DNA of 35,346 nucleotides from Tepidanaerobacteraceae bacterium (GCA_029982615.1 JARRBK010000018.1:1-35346), one strand, 5' to 3'; counted from the first letter of the stretch, positions 7,280 to 18,152 are shown. Translations and numbers: made by a program. The notes: generated by a model not told the origin, from the sequence alone.

Positions 7280-7960
7280 ATGGAGAGGAAGACCATATTG
7301 ATAGTTGATGATGAAGAAAAAATAAGAATACTTTTGAGGGATTTCTTGGAGAGGGAAGGTTACAGGGTGCTGGAAGCCCCAGACGGAAAGCAGGCTCTGG
7401 AAATGTTTCAAAAGTATGAAAACGACATAGACCTTGTCCTCCTTGACGTCATGCTTCCCGAATTTGATGGATGGACGGTGTGCAGGGAGATAAGGAAGGT
7501 ATCGCAGGTGCCCATTATCATGCTGACCGCCAGGAGCGAAGATTTCGACGAAGTCCACGGTTTTGAGATAGGCGCGGACGATTATGTGAAAAAACCCGTG
7601 AAGCCTACAGCGCTTATTGCCAGAATCAATGCTTTTTTTCGAAGGTTGGAGAGGGGAAAGGGAGAAAATAATGTATTGAGCTTTGATGGCATTGAAATCG
7701 ACGATGCTTCCCATGTGGTCAGGGTGGACGGCAATGAAATTTCCCTCAGCCCGAAAGAGTATTCGCTTTTATTGATTTTAGTCGAGAACAGGGGCAAAAT
7801 AGTGTCCAGAGAACAGCTGCTCAATCAGGTATGGGGATACGACTATTACGGCGGATTGCGCACGGTGGACACACACATCAACCGCTTGAGAATAAAACTG
7901 GGGAAAAAGGCCGATGCCATTGCCACTATTAGAGGATTTGGATACAGATTTGAGGGATGA
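7280..7960 (+). CDS. OmpR/PhoB-family response regulator
   Basis: 226 residues. The receiver domain (1-120) has the acidic pair D10/D11, the phosphoacceptor D56 in LVLLDVMLPEFDGW, the switch Thr in PIIMLTAR and the Lys in DDYVKKP. The C-terminal winged helix (about 130-226) has LSPKEYSLLLILVENRG and the recognition region YYGGLRTVDTHINRLRIKLG, and ends GFGYRFEG. The ATG at 7280 follows GGGGTGAT (7267-7274) by 5 bases. It is phosphorylated by the sensor kinase encoded immediately downstream and would bind DNA as a dimer. The divergent secreted-repeat gene is the nearest candidate target. Confidence 0.96.
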   Translation: MERKTILIVDDEEKIRILLRDFLEREGYRVLEAPDGKQALEMFQKYENDIDLVLLDVMLPEFDGWTVCREIRKVSQVPIIMLTARSEDFDEVHGFEIGADDYVKKPVKPTALIARINAFFRRLERGKGENNVLSFDGIEIDDASHVVRVDGNEISLSPKEYSLLLILVENRGKIVSREQLLNQVWGYDYYGGLRTVDTHINRLRIKLGKKADAIATIRGFGYRFEG

Positions 7961-7962
7961 TT

Positions 7963-9516
7963 ATGAATTTGTCCATTCGCTTCAAGTTATTGATATACAT
8001 GACCGTAAACATTGTGCTGTTTGCCGTGCTTTTATACGGTTCCAATACTTTTTTTGCCGAAAAATATTACATAAGCCAGAAGAAGAAAACCCTGGTGGAA
8101 ACCGCAAAAAAGCTTTCAACCTTGGTGGCAGGCAAGACAAAGGCATCGGATTTTGATGATGAGAATCTTATATATGAAATCAATACGCTGGAAAAAAGCA
8201 TTGGAGGCACCATATTCATAGGGGCATCCGACGGGACGCTGTATTATCCTTATCAAAGAAATCCCAACCTGCCGCCCAGAGCCGGTTTTAACGCCAGCCC
8301 ATTTTATGTAATGGACAGAGAGCCGAATCCCCCACCCGGCCAGGATTCCGCGCCAAACCCGAGGGTTCCGCCGCTGCCCAGGAGAAACATAAAAGAATGG
8401 GAGCGATATGACGATAATTCATTTTTTATAATTACAGAAGACCCGAATTTTAAAATAAATACATTGCGATATCAGGTTCAGCTGCCAAGCGGATTAATAC
8501 TGCTTGTATGGGTGCCCATGGCCGGTATAGCAGAAAGTGCATCGGTTTCCAATGATTTTACGGCAATCGTTGGATTGATTACGATTTTGATAACAGGAAT
8601 CTGGGCTCTGTTTATTTCCGGAAGGTTTACCCGCCCCATTACTGAAATGAACAGGATTACCAAGAAGATGGCGGAGCTTGATTTTTCCCAGACATTGAAG
8701 ATAGACAGGAATGATGAAATCGGGCAGCTGTCACGCAGCATAAACCACCTTTCGCGCAAACTCAGCCGGGCAATAGCTGAGCTGAACGACAGGAATAGAC
8801 GGCTGGAGCAGGACATCGATCGCGAACGTAAATTGGATAAGATGCGGCGCGAATTCATATCCAGCGTATCTCACGAGCTCAAGACGCCCATTTTTTTGCT
8901 TCAGGGGTATGCGGAAGGTTTGAAGGCGAACATCGCCGATGATGAAGAGAAGCGAAACTTCTACTGCGACGTCATCATGGAAGAGGTGGAGAAGATGGAT
9001 GCCCTGGTGAAAGACCTGATGGACCTTTCCCAGATTGATTCAGGGATGTTCTCCGTAGAAAAGACCTTCTTCGATGTAGCACAGCTCATAGATGAAATCG
9101 TGTCGAAGTACGAACCGGTGTTGAAGGAAAAAGGCATTCAAATAGATGTGGAAACGCCCAAAGGCATGACGGCTTTTGCCGATCCTGTTAGAATTGAGCA
9201 AGCAATATCAAATTTCATGAATAACGCCATAGACCATGTGGATGAAAAAAGGATAATCAAACTCGCCGCAAAGCCTGTGGATGATAAAATAAGGGTTTCG
9301 GTTTACAATTCTGGGATGCCCATTCCGGATGATTCGCTGGATAAGGTCTGGGAGAGCTTTTACAAGATAGATAAGGCGAGAACGCGGAGCCTTGGAGGCA
9401 CAGGTCTGGGCCTTTCCATAGTCAGGGCTATTCAGGAGGCGCATAAAAATGCGTACGGTGTTGCAAATGTGGAAGGCGGTGTGGAATTCTGGATCGAAAT
9501 AGACAGGGCGGATTAA
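7963..9516 (+). CDS. Membrane sensor histidine kinase (HAMP-HisKA-HATPase)
   Basis: About 517 residues. An ATG at 7957 is also in frame and overlaps the regulator stop, but the GAGGG at 7952-7956 touches it, so the ATG at 7963 (6-base spacing) is preferred. There is a transmembrane segment near 9-28, then an extracellular sensor of about 160 residues with a proline-rich stretch (PNLPPRAG, then PPPGQDSAPNPRVPPLPRR). A second transmembrane segment (GLITILITGIWALFISG) follows, then HAMP, HisKA with H304 in SVSHELKTP, and HATPase_c with NNAIDH and GGTGLGLSIV. It is co-transcribed with the regulator. The stimulus is unknown; the proline-rich loop suggests a cell-envelope signal but does not prove it. 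Confidence 0.95.
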   Translation: MNLSIRFKLLIYMTVNIVLFAVLLYGSNTFFAEKYYISQKKKTLVETAKKLSTLVAGKTKASDFDDENLIYEINTLEKSIGGTIFIGASDGTLYYPYQRNPNLPPRAGFNASPFYVMDREPNPPPGQDSAPNPRVPPLPRRNIKEWERYDDNSFFIITEDPNFKINTLRYQVQLPSGLILLVWVPMAGIAESASVSNDFTAIVGLITILITGIWALFISGRFTRPITEMNRITKKMAELDFSQTLKIDRNDEIGQLSRSINHLSRKLSRAIAELNDRNRRLEQDIDRERKLDKMRREFISSVSHELKTPIFLLQGYAEGLKANIADDEEKRNFYCDVIMEEVEKMDALVKDLMDLSQIDSGMFSVEKTFFDVAQLIDEIVSKYEPVLKEKGIQIDVETPKGMTAFADPVRIEQAISNFMNNAIDHVDEKRIIKLAAKPVDDKIRVSVYNSGMPIPDDSLDKVWESFYKIDKARTRSLGGTGLGLSIVRAIQEAHKNAYGVANVEGGVEFWIEIDRAD

Positions 9517-9533
9517 GAAAAGCCCTATTTTTG

Positions 9534-9542
9534 TGATATAAT
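9534..9542 (+). promoter_or_regulatory. Extended -10 promoter ahead of the Uma2 gene
   Basis: TGATATAAT: a perfect TATAAT (9537-9542) with the TGn extension. No good -35 box lies at the usual distance. It is 18 bases after the kinase stop and about 90 bases upstream of the next start codon. Confidence 0.55.
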
Positions 9543-9629
9543 CTATATAGAGAAGGTTGAATAAAAGATGCACATAGTATGAGAAGTCAGTTGGACTAAA
9601 AAAAATGAATCCAGAGGAGGCTGAGTGCC

Positions 9630-10208
9630 GTGCCAATACCCCACGATGTAGGAAATAAATATACTTATGCCGATTATTTGACTTGGCCTGAGGATGAACG
9701 GTGGGAAATAATCGACGGTATTGCCTATATGCAGACTGCGCCGACATGGCAGCACCAGGCTATCTCCGGGCAGCTGTTGAAGCAGTTTTTAACTTATCTT
9801 GACGGGAAACCTTGTCTTGCTTTTTCAGCTCCTTTTGATTTAAGGCTTCCGGAAGAAAATGAGAGAGATGAAGATACGAAAAATGTGCTCCAGCCCGATC
9901 TTGTGGTAGTTTGTGATAAAAAAGGCTTAAAAGGGACCGGATATTACGGGACTCCCGACCTTATAATTGAGATAACTTCGCCTTCTACATCAAGGAAGGA
10001 CAGGCTGTTGAAGTTTAACAAGTATGAAAAAGCCGGTGTGAATGAATATTGGATAGTAGATCCCGATGGCAAATTCGTCAGCGTTTTTACATTACAGCAA
10101 AATAAAAGGTACGGAAGGCCGGAACTGTACAGCGAAAAGGATAAAATTAAAGTATCGATTTTTCCGGACCTTGTTATTGATTTAGGGCCAGTGTTTGAAG
10201 GAATTTAA
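9630..10208 (+). CDS. Uma2-family (DUF820) PD-(D/E)xK nuclease-like protein
   Basis: 192 residues from the GTG at 9630, with AGAGGAGG 9 bases upstream. The N-terminal YTYADYLTWPEDERWEIIDG is the family hallmark. The restriction-endonuclease-like core shows D90 in VLQPDLVVV and E114 in PDLIIEITSPSTSRKD, followed by KFNKYEKAGVNEYWIVDPDGK. Uma2 proteins occur in many copies in cyanobacteria and some Bacillota. They are annotated as putative endonucleases, mostly without experimental function. It has its own promoter and no obvious partner gene. Confidence 0.9.
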   Translation: MPIPHDVGNKYTYADYLTWPEDERWEIIDGIAYMQTAPTWQHQAISGQLLKQFLTYLDGKPCLAFSAPFDLRLPEENERDEDTKNVLQPDLVVVCDKKGLKGTGYYGTPDLIIEITSPSTSRKDRLLKFNKYEKAGVNEYWIVDPDGKFVSVFTLQQNKRYGRPELYSEKDKIKVSIFPDLVIDLGPVFEGI

Positions 10209-10264
10209 AAAAGAAACTCACTTTAATCAACGGTTACTTTTGTTTTGGGAGGTACATGAATGTC

Positions 10265-10304
10265 AAAAGCCGCCTGCTGTGGGAATGCACAGCTTAGCGG
10301 CTTT
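10265..10304 (-). terminator. Terminator of the actin-bactofilin operon
   Basis: Read leftward, AAAGCCGC (10297-10304) pairs with GCGGCTTTT (10265-10273), with an inner GCTGTG/CACAGC stem, and the run TTTTGACA follows. It begins at the bactofilin stop codon. Confidence 0.8.
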
Positions 10305-10767
10305 AAAAACTGCTGTGAAAATGCACTTTAGTGTTGGAGAAGGGGATCTGACGTGCCGCCGGTGGCCGGGGAGATGTTGCCGCCACAGGCGGTTGCAATG
10401 CAGGCTGTGGTGGAGGCGGCTGTACTGCGGGTGCCCCGTTATCGGCTACAGTGTTATTTGCGCACAACATTACTCCGCCTTCCTCCACCACCAATTCCCT
10501 GTAAATCAGTTTGCTGTATACAAGTTCACCAGAAGAGTGTATAACCAAGCTGTGGGCCTGGACATTGCCGTGGACTTTTCCGGCAATTACCAGCGTGCCG
10601 GCTTTTATGCTGCCTTTAATATAGCCCGATGGGGCGACGAATACGTTCAAGCCATTGCAGATATCCCCGGTGAAGGTTCCGCTGACTTCCACGTATCCGC
10701 AATTTTGCCTGGCCCGGCTTTCCAAATTCAGGCATACATTTAATAATTCAAATATATTTTTGCTCAA
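10303..10767 (-). CDS. Bactofilin-family polymer-forming cytoskeletal protein
   Basis: 154 residues from a TTG at 10767, with GGGTGAT about 6 bases upstream. Residues about 24-100 form the right-handed beta-helix typical of bactofilins, with repeating strands of six-residue spacing (VEVSGTFTGDI, LNVFVAPSGYIKGSI, GTLVIAGKVHGNV, HSLVIHSSGELVYSKLIYRELVVEEGGVM). The tail is proline-rich (PPPPQPALQPPVAATSPRPP) and unstructured. Bactofilins self-assemble without nucleotide into filaments that scaffold cell-wall enzymes or polar proteins. It starts 11 bases after the stop of the actin-like gene and shares its operon, so the two polymers may act together; that is inference. Confidence 0.9.
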   Translation of the reverse strand: MSKNIFELLNVCLNLESRARQNCGYVEVSGTFTGDICNGLNVFVAPSGYIKGSIKAGTLVIAGKVHGNVQAHSLVIHSSGELVYSKLIYRELVVEEGGVMLCANNTVADNGAPAVQPPPPQPALQPPVAATSPRPPAARQIPFSNTKVHFHSSF

Positions 10768-10778
10768 AGCGCATCACC

Positions 10779-11816
10779 CTACGGCTGGGGCATATATTCT
10801 TCCTGGCGCTGCCCGCTGCGGGCTGGAGAATTCCACAACCGGTTTGCCCATGCAAGATACCCCCGGCAATTGGCTGTAATGGGGTCGGAAACGAGTTTTG
10901 CATGGTGAATTTGGGGAAGCAGGTAGTGGCTTATGGCCTGACCGCCACCGCCGCTAATTATTATACTGTCGAAATCTGATAGTCTCCACTGAGAGTTTAT
11001 TTCCACCAGAATATTGGTGGCCAGCTTTTCAAAAGCTTCGCTCACGATGTCTGTAATATCGATGGATTCTCCGGCTATATTGATTTTGCGATTAATTACA
11101 ATCCCATCTAGAGAATAACTTTCTTTTTCAATACCATACCTGGATGCAATGTTAAACCCTATCTCGCTGTAAGCTGTGGCTAAGCCTATTGTGAGCGATT
11201 TGCTTTTTTCGGGAATGAATTCTGAGTCCTCCACGGCGGCGAGATCCGTTGTTCTGAAACCTATGTCCACTATACCTGTAAGGCCTTCCGCAGGGGCGGG
11301 ATCCCCACCTGTGGGATTGGAAGAAAGTGACCAGTAGGTTCCCAGCGGTTGAGGCACGATTTCCACATCCCTGACATTCAGCCGAATATCCCGGCTGCCG
11401 CTTTCGCTTAAAAGGGTAATGGAACGCTCTCCCTTGACCCTTTTTACCAGGCTGTCTGCCATGTGCATCCGTTCTACGGGAAGACCGGTCACTACACTGA
11501 ATTCGTTAAAGGTTGCGCTGGAAAATAAGCTTAGTGCGCTGAAAAAAAGGATTTCAAAATCTTCCGCCACGGAACGACTATAGGACAGGTCTCGATAAAC
11601 AAACCTGGAATGTCTGATGGCGGCTTTTCCTACAAAATAAATTTTATTGCCTATGCCCACCTTAAGATGATCGATGGCCGAAAACCGTCCTGGGCTGGTG
11701 CTGAAAGTGGGCCTGGCATGGCCTTCACCCACCACGCTCGGAAAAGAGTAGCCGTCCTCGCCGTCAGTAACCTTCACGAAACCGTAGCCGACATCGATGC
11801 CGATCAATTGTGCCAT
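10779..11816 (-). CDS. ParM/Ta0583-like actin-family ATPase
   Basis: 345 residues. Actin-fold signatures: phosphate 1 loop IGIDVGYGFVKV (5-16), phosphate 2 loop GIVDIGFRTTDL (181-192) and adenosine loop IIISGGGGQAI (285-295). The pattern fits the ParM/StbA and archaeal Ta0583-type branch rather than MreB or FtsA. The ATG at 11816 follows a strong AAGGAGG. On plasmids such proteins push DNA apart with a ParR adaptor and parC repeats. No ParR-like gene or centromere-like iterons are seen next to it, so a chromosomal structural role alongside the downstream bactofilin is more likely. Substrate and partners unknown. Confidence 0.88.
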   Translation of the reverse strand: MAQLIGIDVGYGFVKVTDGEDGYSFPSVVGEGHARPTFSTSPGRFSAIDHLKVGIGNKIYFVGKAAIRHSRFVYRDLSYSRSVAEDFEILFFSALSLFSSATFNEFSVVTGLPVERMHMADSLVKRVKGERSITLLSESGSRDIRLNVRDVEIVPQPLGTYWSLSSNPTGGDPAPAEGLTGIVDIGFRTTDLAAVEDSEFIPEKSKSLTIGLATAYSEIGFNIASRYGIEKESYSLDGIVINRKINIAGESIDITDIVSEAFEKLATNILVEINSQWRLSDFDSIIISGGGGQAISHYLLPQIHHAKLVSDPITANCRGYLAWANRLWNSPARSGQRQEEYMPQP

Positions 11817-11964
11817 TGTTTAACCTCCTTTTTAATTTTGAGAATCAACAATAGCCCCCTACTCTTTTTATTTCCCCCCGGCGTGGTGAAAAAACATGAA
11901 TTACCGTGCGACGGCAAAAGTTTTCTTCTATTTACATATATCTACATTTTTCTTTCTGATTTCT

Positions 11965-11993
11965 ATCATACCAATTATAGACTATTTTGTAAA
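11965..11993 (-). promoter_or_regulatory. Sigma-A promoter of the actin-bactofilin operon
   Basis: On the minus strand TTTACA (11988-11993), a 17-base spacer, then TATGAT (11965-11970) preceded by TGG (extended -10). The leader to the ATG at 11816 is about 140 bases, and no other gene or clear RNA structure was seen in it. Confidence 0.75.
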
Positions 11994-12084
11994 TATGCTT
12001 TGTAGTTCTGCATTATCAGATTATCAGCGGCACTATTGCGGGCGTAAGCAGCGTAGCTGAACTTTTAGGCATGCAACAGATAAG

Positions 12085-12312
12085 CTATTTTATACTGCTC
12101 CAGAACTCATTTTCCTGTATTTTTAACTGCAACTTCAGTATTTTTTTCCATAAGTTCCCCGGTATTTCCTTTTGCAAAGCACGGCTTATTTTAGTCCTGA
12201 GCAGTGTCCCGTCAGATAAAACCTTTTCATAGTAAAAATGGTCGGTATTCTTAACCATAACCCAACCGTTATTGTCACAATAACGTTTTAAATCTCGAAA
12301 CCTAGGAGGCAT
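12085..12312 (-). CDS. hicA: HicA-family mRNA interferase toxin
   Basis: 75 residues. HicA toxins are small double-stranded-RNA-binding-fold ribonucleases that cut mRNA through one histidine. Here the expected position is H25 in KNTDHFYYEKVLSDG, followed by the TKISRALQKEIPGNLWKKILKQ-like helix typical of clostridial members (actual residues GNLWKKILKLQLKI). The start overlaps the antitoxin stop by 11 bases, the normal coupled layout. The antitoxin comes first, as in many HicBA loci. The assignment rests on pattern recognition of a short, divergent protein. Confidence 0.8.
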   Translation of the reverse strand: MPPRFRDLKRYCDNNGWVMVKNTDHFYYEKVLSDGTLLRTKISRALQKEIPGNLWKKILKLQLKIQENEFWSSIK

Positions 12313-12733
12313 AATTCACCTTTAAAAGCGACTTTATTTCTTCATCAGAATCGCATAGCAAAACTCTAAGAAGGTAAGGCAAATGATGTTTACGGTTGGG
12401 AGCATTAAGAAAAAGCTGAGCCCTTTCCATATAGTCTTGAGCGTATGTTTTCAAGTCTTGTATGAGTTCACTTAAGGCTTCTTCCACTGTGGGACCGTTA
12501 GCCGCCAGTTCCAGTGTATCCATAGAGATGGTGTAAGAACCATCATTTTCGGGCAGAATGTCGGCATCAAGAACATAAGTTGAAAGCATATCTTTCAGCA
12601 AATCCTTGCGCAACATTAATACCTCTTGATCGCGGTTTCTTCTGATAACCGCAGGTTCCCGTTCATTAAATACTATATTGAATATCCGCGAAAAATCATT
12701 TCTTGCCTCAGTAAAACCATATTCATTCAACAT
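12302..12733 (-). CDS. Antitoxin with Phd-like N-terminus and HicB-like C-terminus
   Basis: 143 residues from the ATG at 12733 (GAGGTGG upstream); a longer frame exists but has no ribosome binding site and runs into the promoter. Residues 5-50 (YGFTEARNDFSRIFNIVFNEREPAVIRRN, then EVLMLRKDLLKDML) look like a Phd/YefM DNA-binding antitoxin domain. Residues 54-105 (LDADILPENDGSYTISMDTLELAANGPTVEEALSELIQDL) look like the partial RNase H fold of HicB. The remainder is helical. This is a mosaic arrangement paired with a HicA toxin: the Phd part would bind the promoter and the HicB part would block the toxin. Confidence 0.78.
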   Translation of the reverse strand: MLNEYGFTEARNDFSRIFNIVFNEREPAVIRRNRDQEVLMLRKDLLKDMLSTYVLDADILPENDGSYTISMDTLELAANGPTVEEALSELIQDLKTYAQDYMERAQLFLNAPNRKHHLPYLLRVLLCDSDEEIKSLLKVNYAS

Positions 12734-12753
12734 GTAACCACCTCTCAAAATTG

Positions 12754-12782
12754 AGTTTAGCATAAATGTACAATATGTGCAA
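12754..12782 (-). promoter_or_regulatory. Toxin-antitoxin promoter
   Basis: Minus strand TTGCAC (12777-12782), 17-base spacer, TAAACT (12754-12759). It is 20 bases ahead of the antitoxin start codon. Confidence 0.6.
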
Positions 12783-12787
12783 TATGT
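12771..12787. promoter_or_regulatory. Candidate antitoxin operator (direct repeat)
   Basis: CAATATGT occurs at 12771-12778 and again at 12780-12787, overlapping the -35 box of the toxin-antitoxin promoter. Paired sites at the -35 are usual for autorepression by an antitoxin-toxin complex. Binding is inference. Confidence 0.4.
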
Positions 12788-13049
12788 AGTTTTTAATTTC
12801 AAACTTCCGATTAAACATGGGTTTCAGCCTTTGACAGCCATTGCTGAGGAAATAAATCGGTTTTGCCGCAGAAAATCCTGCTTTTTTGGAGGAAATCCTG
12901 TTTTATTGTAGAATAATTACTTATGGTGTGATTTGGTTGATAAAACAAAGTCCACTGCCGGAGGGGGAAGACCATTTTCGGCAGGGAAGAGGGTTTTTAC
13001 ACAAAACCAAAGTCTTGTTCATTGAAATAATTTTTTAAGAGGTGCGGCC
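12788..13049. other. Intergenic region upstream of galU
   Basis: No gene seen. Two nearby copies of GAAATCCTG-like sequence (around 12872 and 12892) sit before AT-rich sequence that may hold the galU promoter, but no box pair was clear enough to call. AGAGGTG at 13039-13045 is the galU ribosome binding site. Confidence 0.35.
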
Positions 13050-13961
13050 ATGAAGATAAAAAAAGCCATAATTCCCGCAGCGGGCCTGGGCACCAGGTTT
13101 CTGCCCGCCACCAAGGCCCAGCCCAAGGAGATGCTTCCCATTGTGGACAAGCCCACAATACAGTTCATTGTTGAAGAAGCGGTGAAGTCGGGTATAGAGG
13201 AGATCCTTATAGTTACCGGCAGAAACAAGAGGGCCATAGAGGATCACTTCGACAAATCGGTGGAACTGGAGCTGGAACTGAAGAAAAAAGGAAAGGAGAA
13301 CCTTCTTAACCTGGTGGAAGATATATCCAACATGGTGGATATACACTACATCAGGCAGAAGGAGCCTAAAGGCCTGGGACACGCCATTTACTGCGCCAGG
13401 ACTTTTGTGGGAAACGAGCCTTTTGCGGTGATGCTGGGTGATGATGTCATCGATGCTAAAGAGCCGGTGCTCAAGCAGATGATAAACGTGTATGAAAAGT
13501 TCAACTGCTCCATCCTGGGAGTTCAGGAGGTGCCTGAAGACGATGTGGACAAATACGGCATAATTGATGCAAGTTACATAGAACAGGATATTTATAAGGT
13601 GAATGATTTGGTGGAAAAGCCCCGGAAAAAGGATGCCCCTTCTCGCATGGGTATACTGGGCAGGTACATAATAACTCCAAGAATTTTTGAGATACTGGAA
13701 AACACGAAGCCCGGCGCCGGCGGGGAGATACAGCTCACGGATGCCTTGAAGGAGCTTTTAAACTTCGAAGTCATATACGCATATAACTTTGAGGGGAGAA
13801 GGTACGATGTGGGAGACAGGCTCGGGTACCTCATAGCCACGGTGGAATATGCATTAAAGAGAGACGATTTAAAGGAGGAATTCGGAAAATATTTGATGAA
13901 TCTCATGAAAGATTATTTTAAATCTGTAGAAGAAGCCGCAGCGCTGAATGAAAAAAAATGA
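13050..13961 (+). CDS. galU: UTP--glucose-1-phosphate uridylyltransferase
   Basis: Makes UDP-glucose from UTP and glucose-1-phosphate, for cell-surface glycans and as substrate for GalE. 303 residues, normal family length. The nucleotide-binding motif is GLGTRFLPATKAQPKEML (12-29), then VDKPTIQFIVEEAVKSGI, the metal and sugar site around FAVMLGDDVI, the VEKP motif (NDLVEKPRKKDAPS), and the GGEIQLTDALKEL segment. The start follows AGAGGTG. A T-rich terminator-like sequence follows. galE is in the same window, though not adjacent. Confidence 0.97.
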   Translation: MKIKKAIIPAAGLGTRFLPATKAQPKEMLPIVDKPTIQFIVEEAVKSGIEEILIVTGRNKRAIEDHFDKSVELELELKKKGKENLLNLVEDISNMVDIHYIRQKEPKGLGHAIYCARTFVGNEPFAVMLGDDVIDAKEPVLKQMINVYEKFNCSILGVQEVPEDDVDKYGIIDASYIEQDIYKVNDLVEKPRKKDAPSRMGILGRYIITPRIFEILENTKPGAGGEIQLTDALKELLNFEVIYAYNFEGRRYDVGDRLGYLIATVEYALKRDDLKEEFGKYLMNLMKDYFKSVEEAAALNEKK

Positions 13962-13965
13962 TGCA

Positions 13966-13994
13966 GCCCTAGCCTCGGGGCGTGTTTTTTTTTG
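13966..13994 (+). terminator. Probable galU terminator
   Basis: A short GCCC/GGGC hairpin lies just after the galU stop and is followed closely by a run of nine T. The stem is weak (4-5 bp), but the T run and position fit an intrinsic terminator. Confidence 0.55.
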
Positions 13995-14062
13995 AAAACA
14001 GGGAGGACTTTGAGGATTTATGTAGAATTCATATAACTGGCATTCCTGTATACAAAAAAATT

Positions 14063-14204
14063 AAAGGCGCATCACAGAAAGCCTATATAAATATACACAA
14101 AAATCAAAGACTGTGATTAGCCGACTGCGGCTCATGGAGAGCCGCACAAAGGCGCATCACAGTCAACCGAAATATAAATATACACAAAAATCAAAGACTG
14201 TGAT
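14063..14204. repeat. Tandem 55/57-bp direct repeat around a nested hairpin, upstream of PFOR
   Basis: Unit 1 (14063-14117) and unit 2 (14148-14204) each start AAAGGCGCATCACAG and end in the same 32 bases, finishing with CTGTGAT. Between them lies a near-symmetric hairpin at 14111-14162: CTGTGAT/ATCACAG outside, GCC/GGC, then a perfect TGCGGCTC/GAGCCGCA stem on a 5-base loop. Each unit is itself bounded by ATCACAG...CTGTGAT. The half-site TGTGAT resembles that of Crp/Fnr-family regulators, but spacing between inverted halves is far longer than in a normal site. The last CTGTGAT runs into the PFOR -10 box, so unit 2 carries the promoter. Confidence 0.85.
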
Positions 14205-14209
14205 ATAAT
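14181..14209 (+). promoter_or_regulatory. PFOR promoter (extended -10)
   Basis: TATAAT (14204-14209) preceded by TG at 14201-14202, with a weak TACACA -35 at 14181-14186 (17-base spacer). The resulting leader is about 165 bases, AT-rich, with ATATACTG near-repeats at roughly 14260-14310. Confidence 0.65.
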
Positions 14210-14331
14210 TATCATGGCTTCTGTTACAATTTAAAAAAACCAAAAACAAGGGCATAGCATATACTGTACTATATATATTTATATACTGCAATATAACAGA
14301 AATATACTGAGTGACTTTTGCTGCACGATAA

Positions 14332-17904
<3,573 letters not shown>

Positions 17905-17970
17905 TCCATTCTGGTGCGGCAAACGCGCTGAAATCGAATTCGAATTTTCGAGCTGATTCGAGGGCCGAAA

Positions 17971-18127
17971 TATCCGGTCTCAGCTTGTAGACAAAGCCTG
18001 CATGATATTTTGCTACGGACACGCTCGCACGCCGTTTGCGGCAGAAGCTTGTGACGGCTGGGTGAAACTAGTCCCGCTCCATAATACATGCGGGCTGAGC
18101 AAGTTTGTCAACGGTCTGGGACCGGAG
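17971..18127 (+). ncRNA. Candidate structured RNA with terminator-competing closing stem
   Basis: CCGGTCTCAG (17973-17982) can pair over its full length, with one G-T wobble, with CTGGGACCGG (18116-18125). Inside that, GACAAAGCCTGCATG (17989-18003) pairs with CATGCGGGC (18087-18095) and TTTGTC (18104-18109) around an 8-base bulge. Inside again is GCCG(TTTG)CGGC at 18030-18041. A local alternative, CCCGC (18073-18077) with GCGGG (18090-18094), would break the second stem. The outer 3' strand overlaps the 5' arm of the terminator at 18120-18136, so the two folds exclude each other, as in riboswitches and attenuators. No known class was recognised. It lies on the PFOR strand with no clear promoter of its own, so it may be a PFOR 3' UTR, a separate small RNA, or a displaced leader. 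Confidence 0.5.
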
Positions 18128-18144
18128 TATCCGGTCTTTTTTTT
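18120..18144 (+). terminator. Strong intrinsic terminator
   Basis: GACCGGA (18120-18126), loop GTA, TCCGGTC (18130-18136), then eight T (18137-18144). It is the first terminator after the PFOR stop, 216 bases downstream, and ends the candidate structured RNA. Confidence 0.92.
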
Positions 18145-18152
18145 GTTTAAAA

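Noticed and set aside
10195-10743. Rightward open frame opposite the bactofilin gene
   Set aside because: Antisense to clear bactofilin repeats and spans that operon's terminator hairpin; no family pattern.
10779-11816. Plasmid partition locus (ParMRC)
   Set aside because: No ParR-like gene and no iteron array beside it; the neighbour is a bactofilin.
14063-14204. Direct repeats upstream of PFOR as a CRISPR array
   Set aside because: Only two repeat copies, a hairpin rather than a unique spacer between them, and no cas genes nearby.
18056-18080. T-box or FMN/cobalamin riboswitch likeness (GGGGTGAAAC, then TCCCGC)
   Set aside because: The remaining conserved boxes of those classes are missing, and no matching target gene follows.
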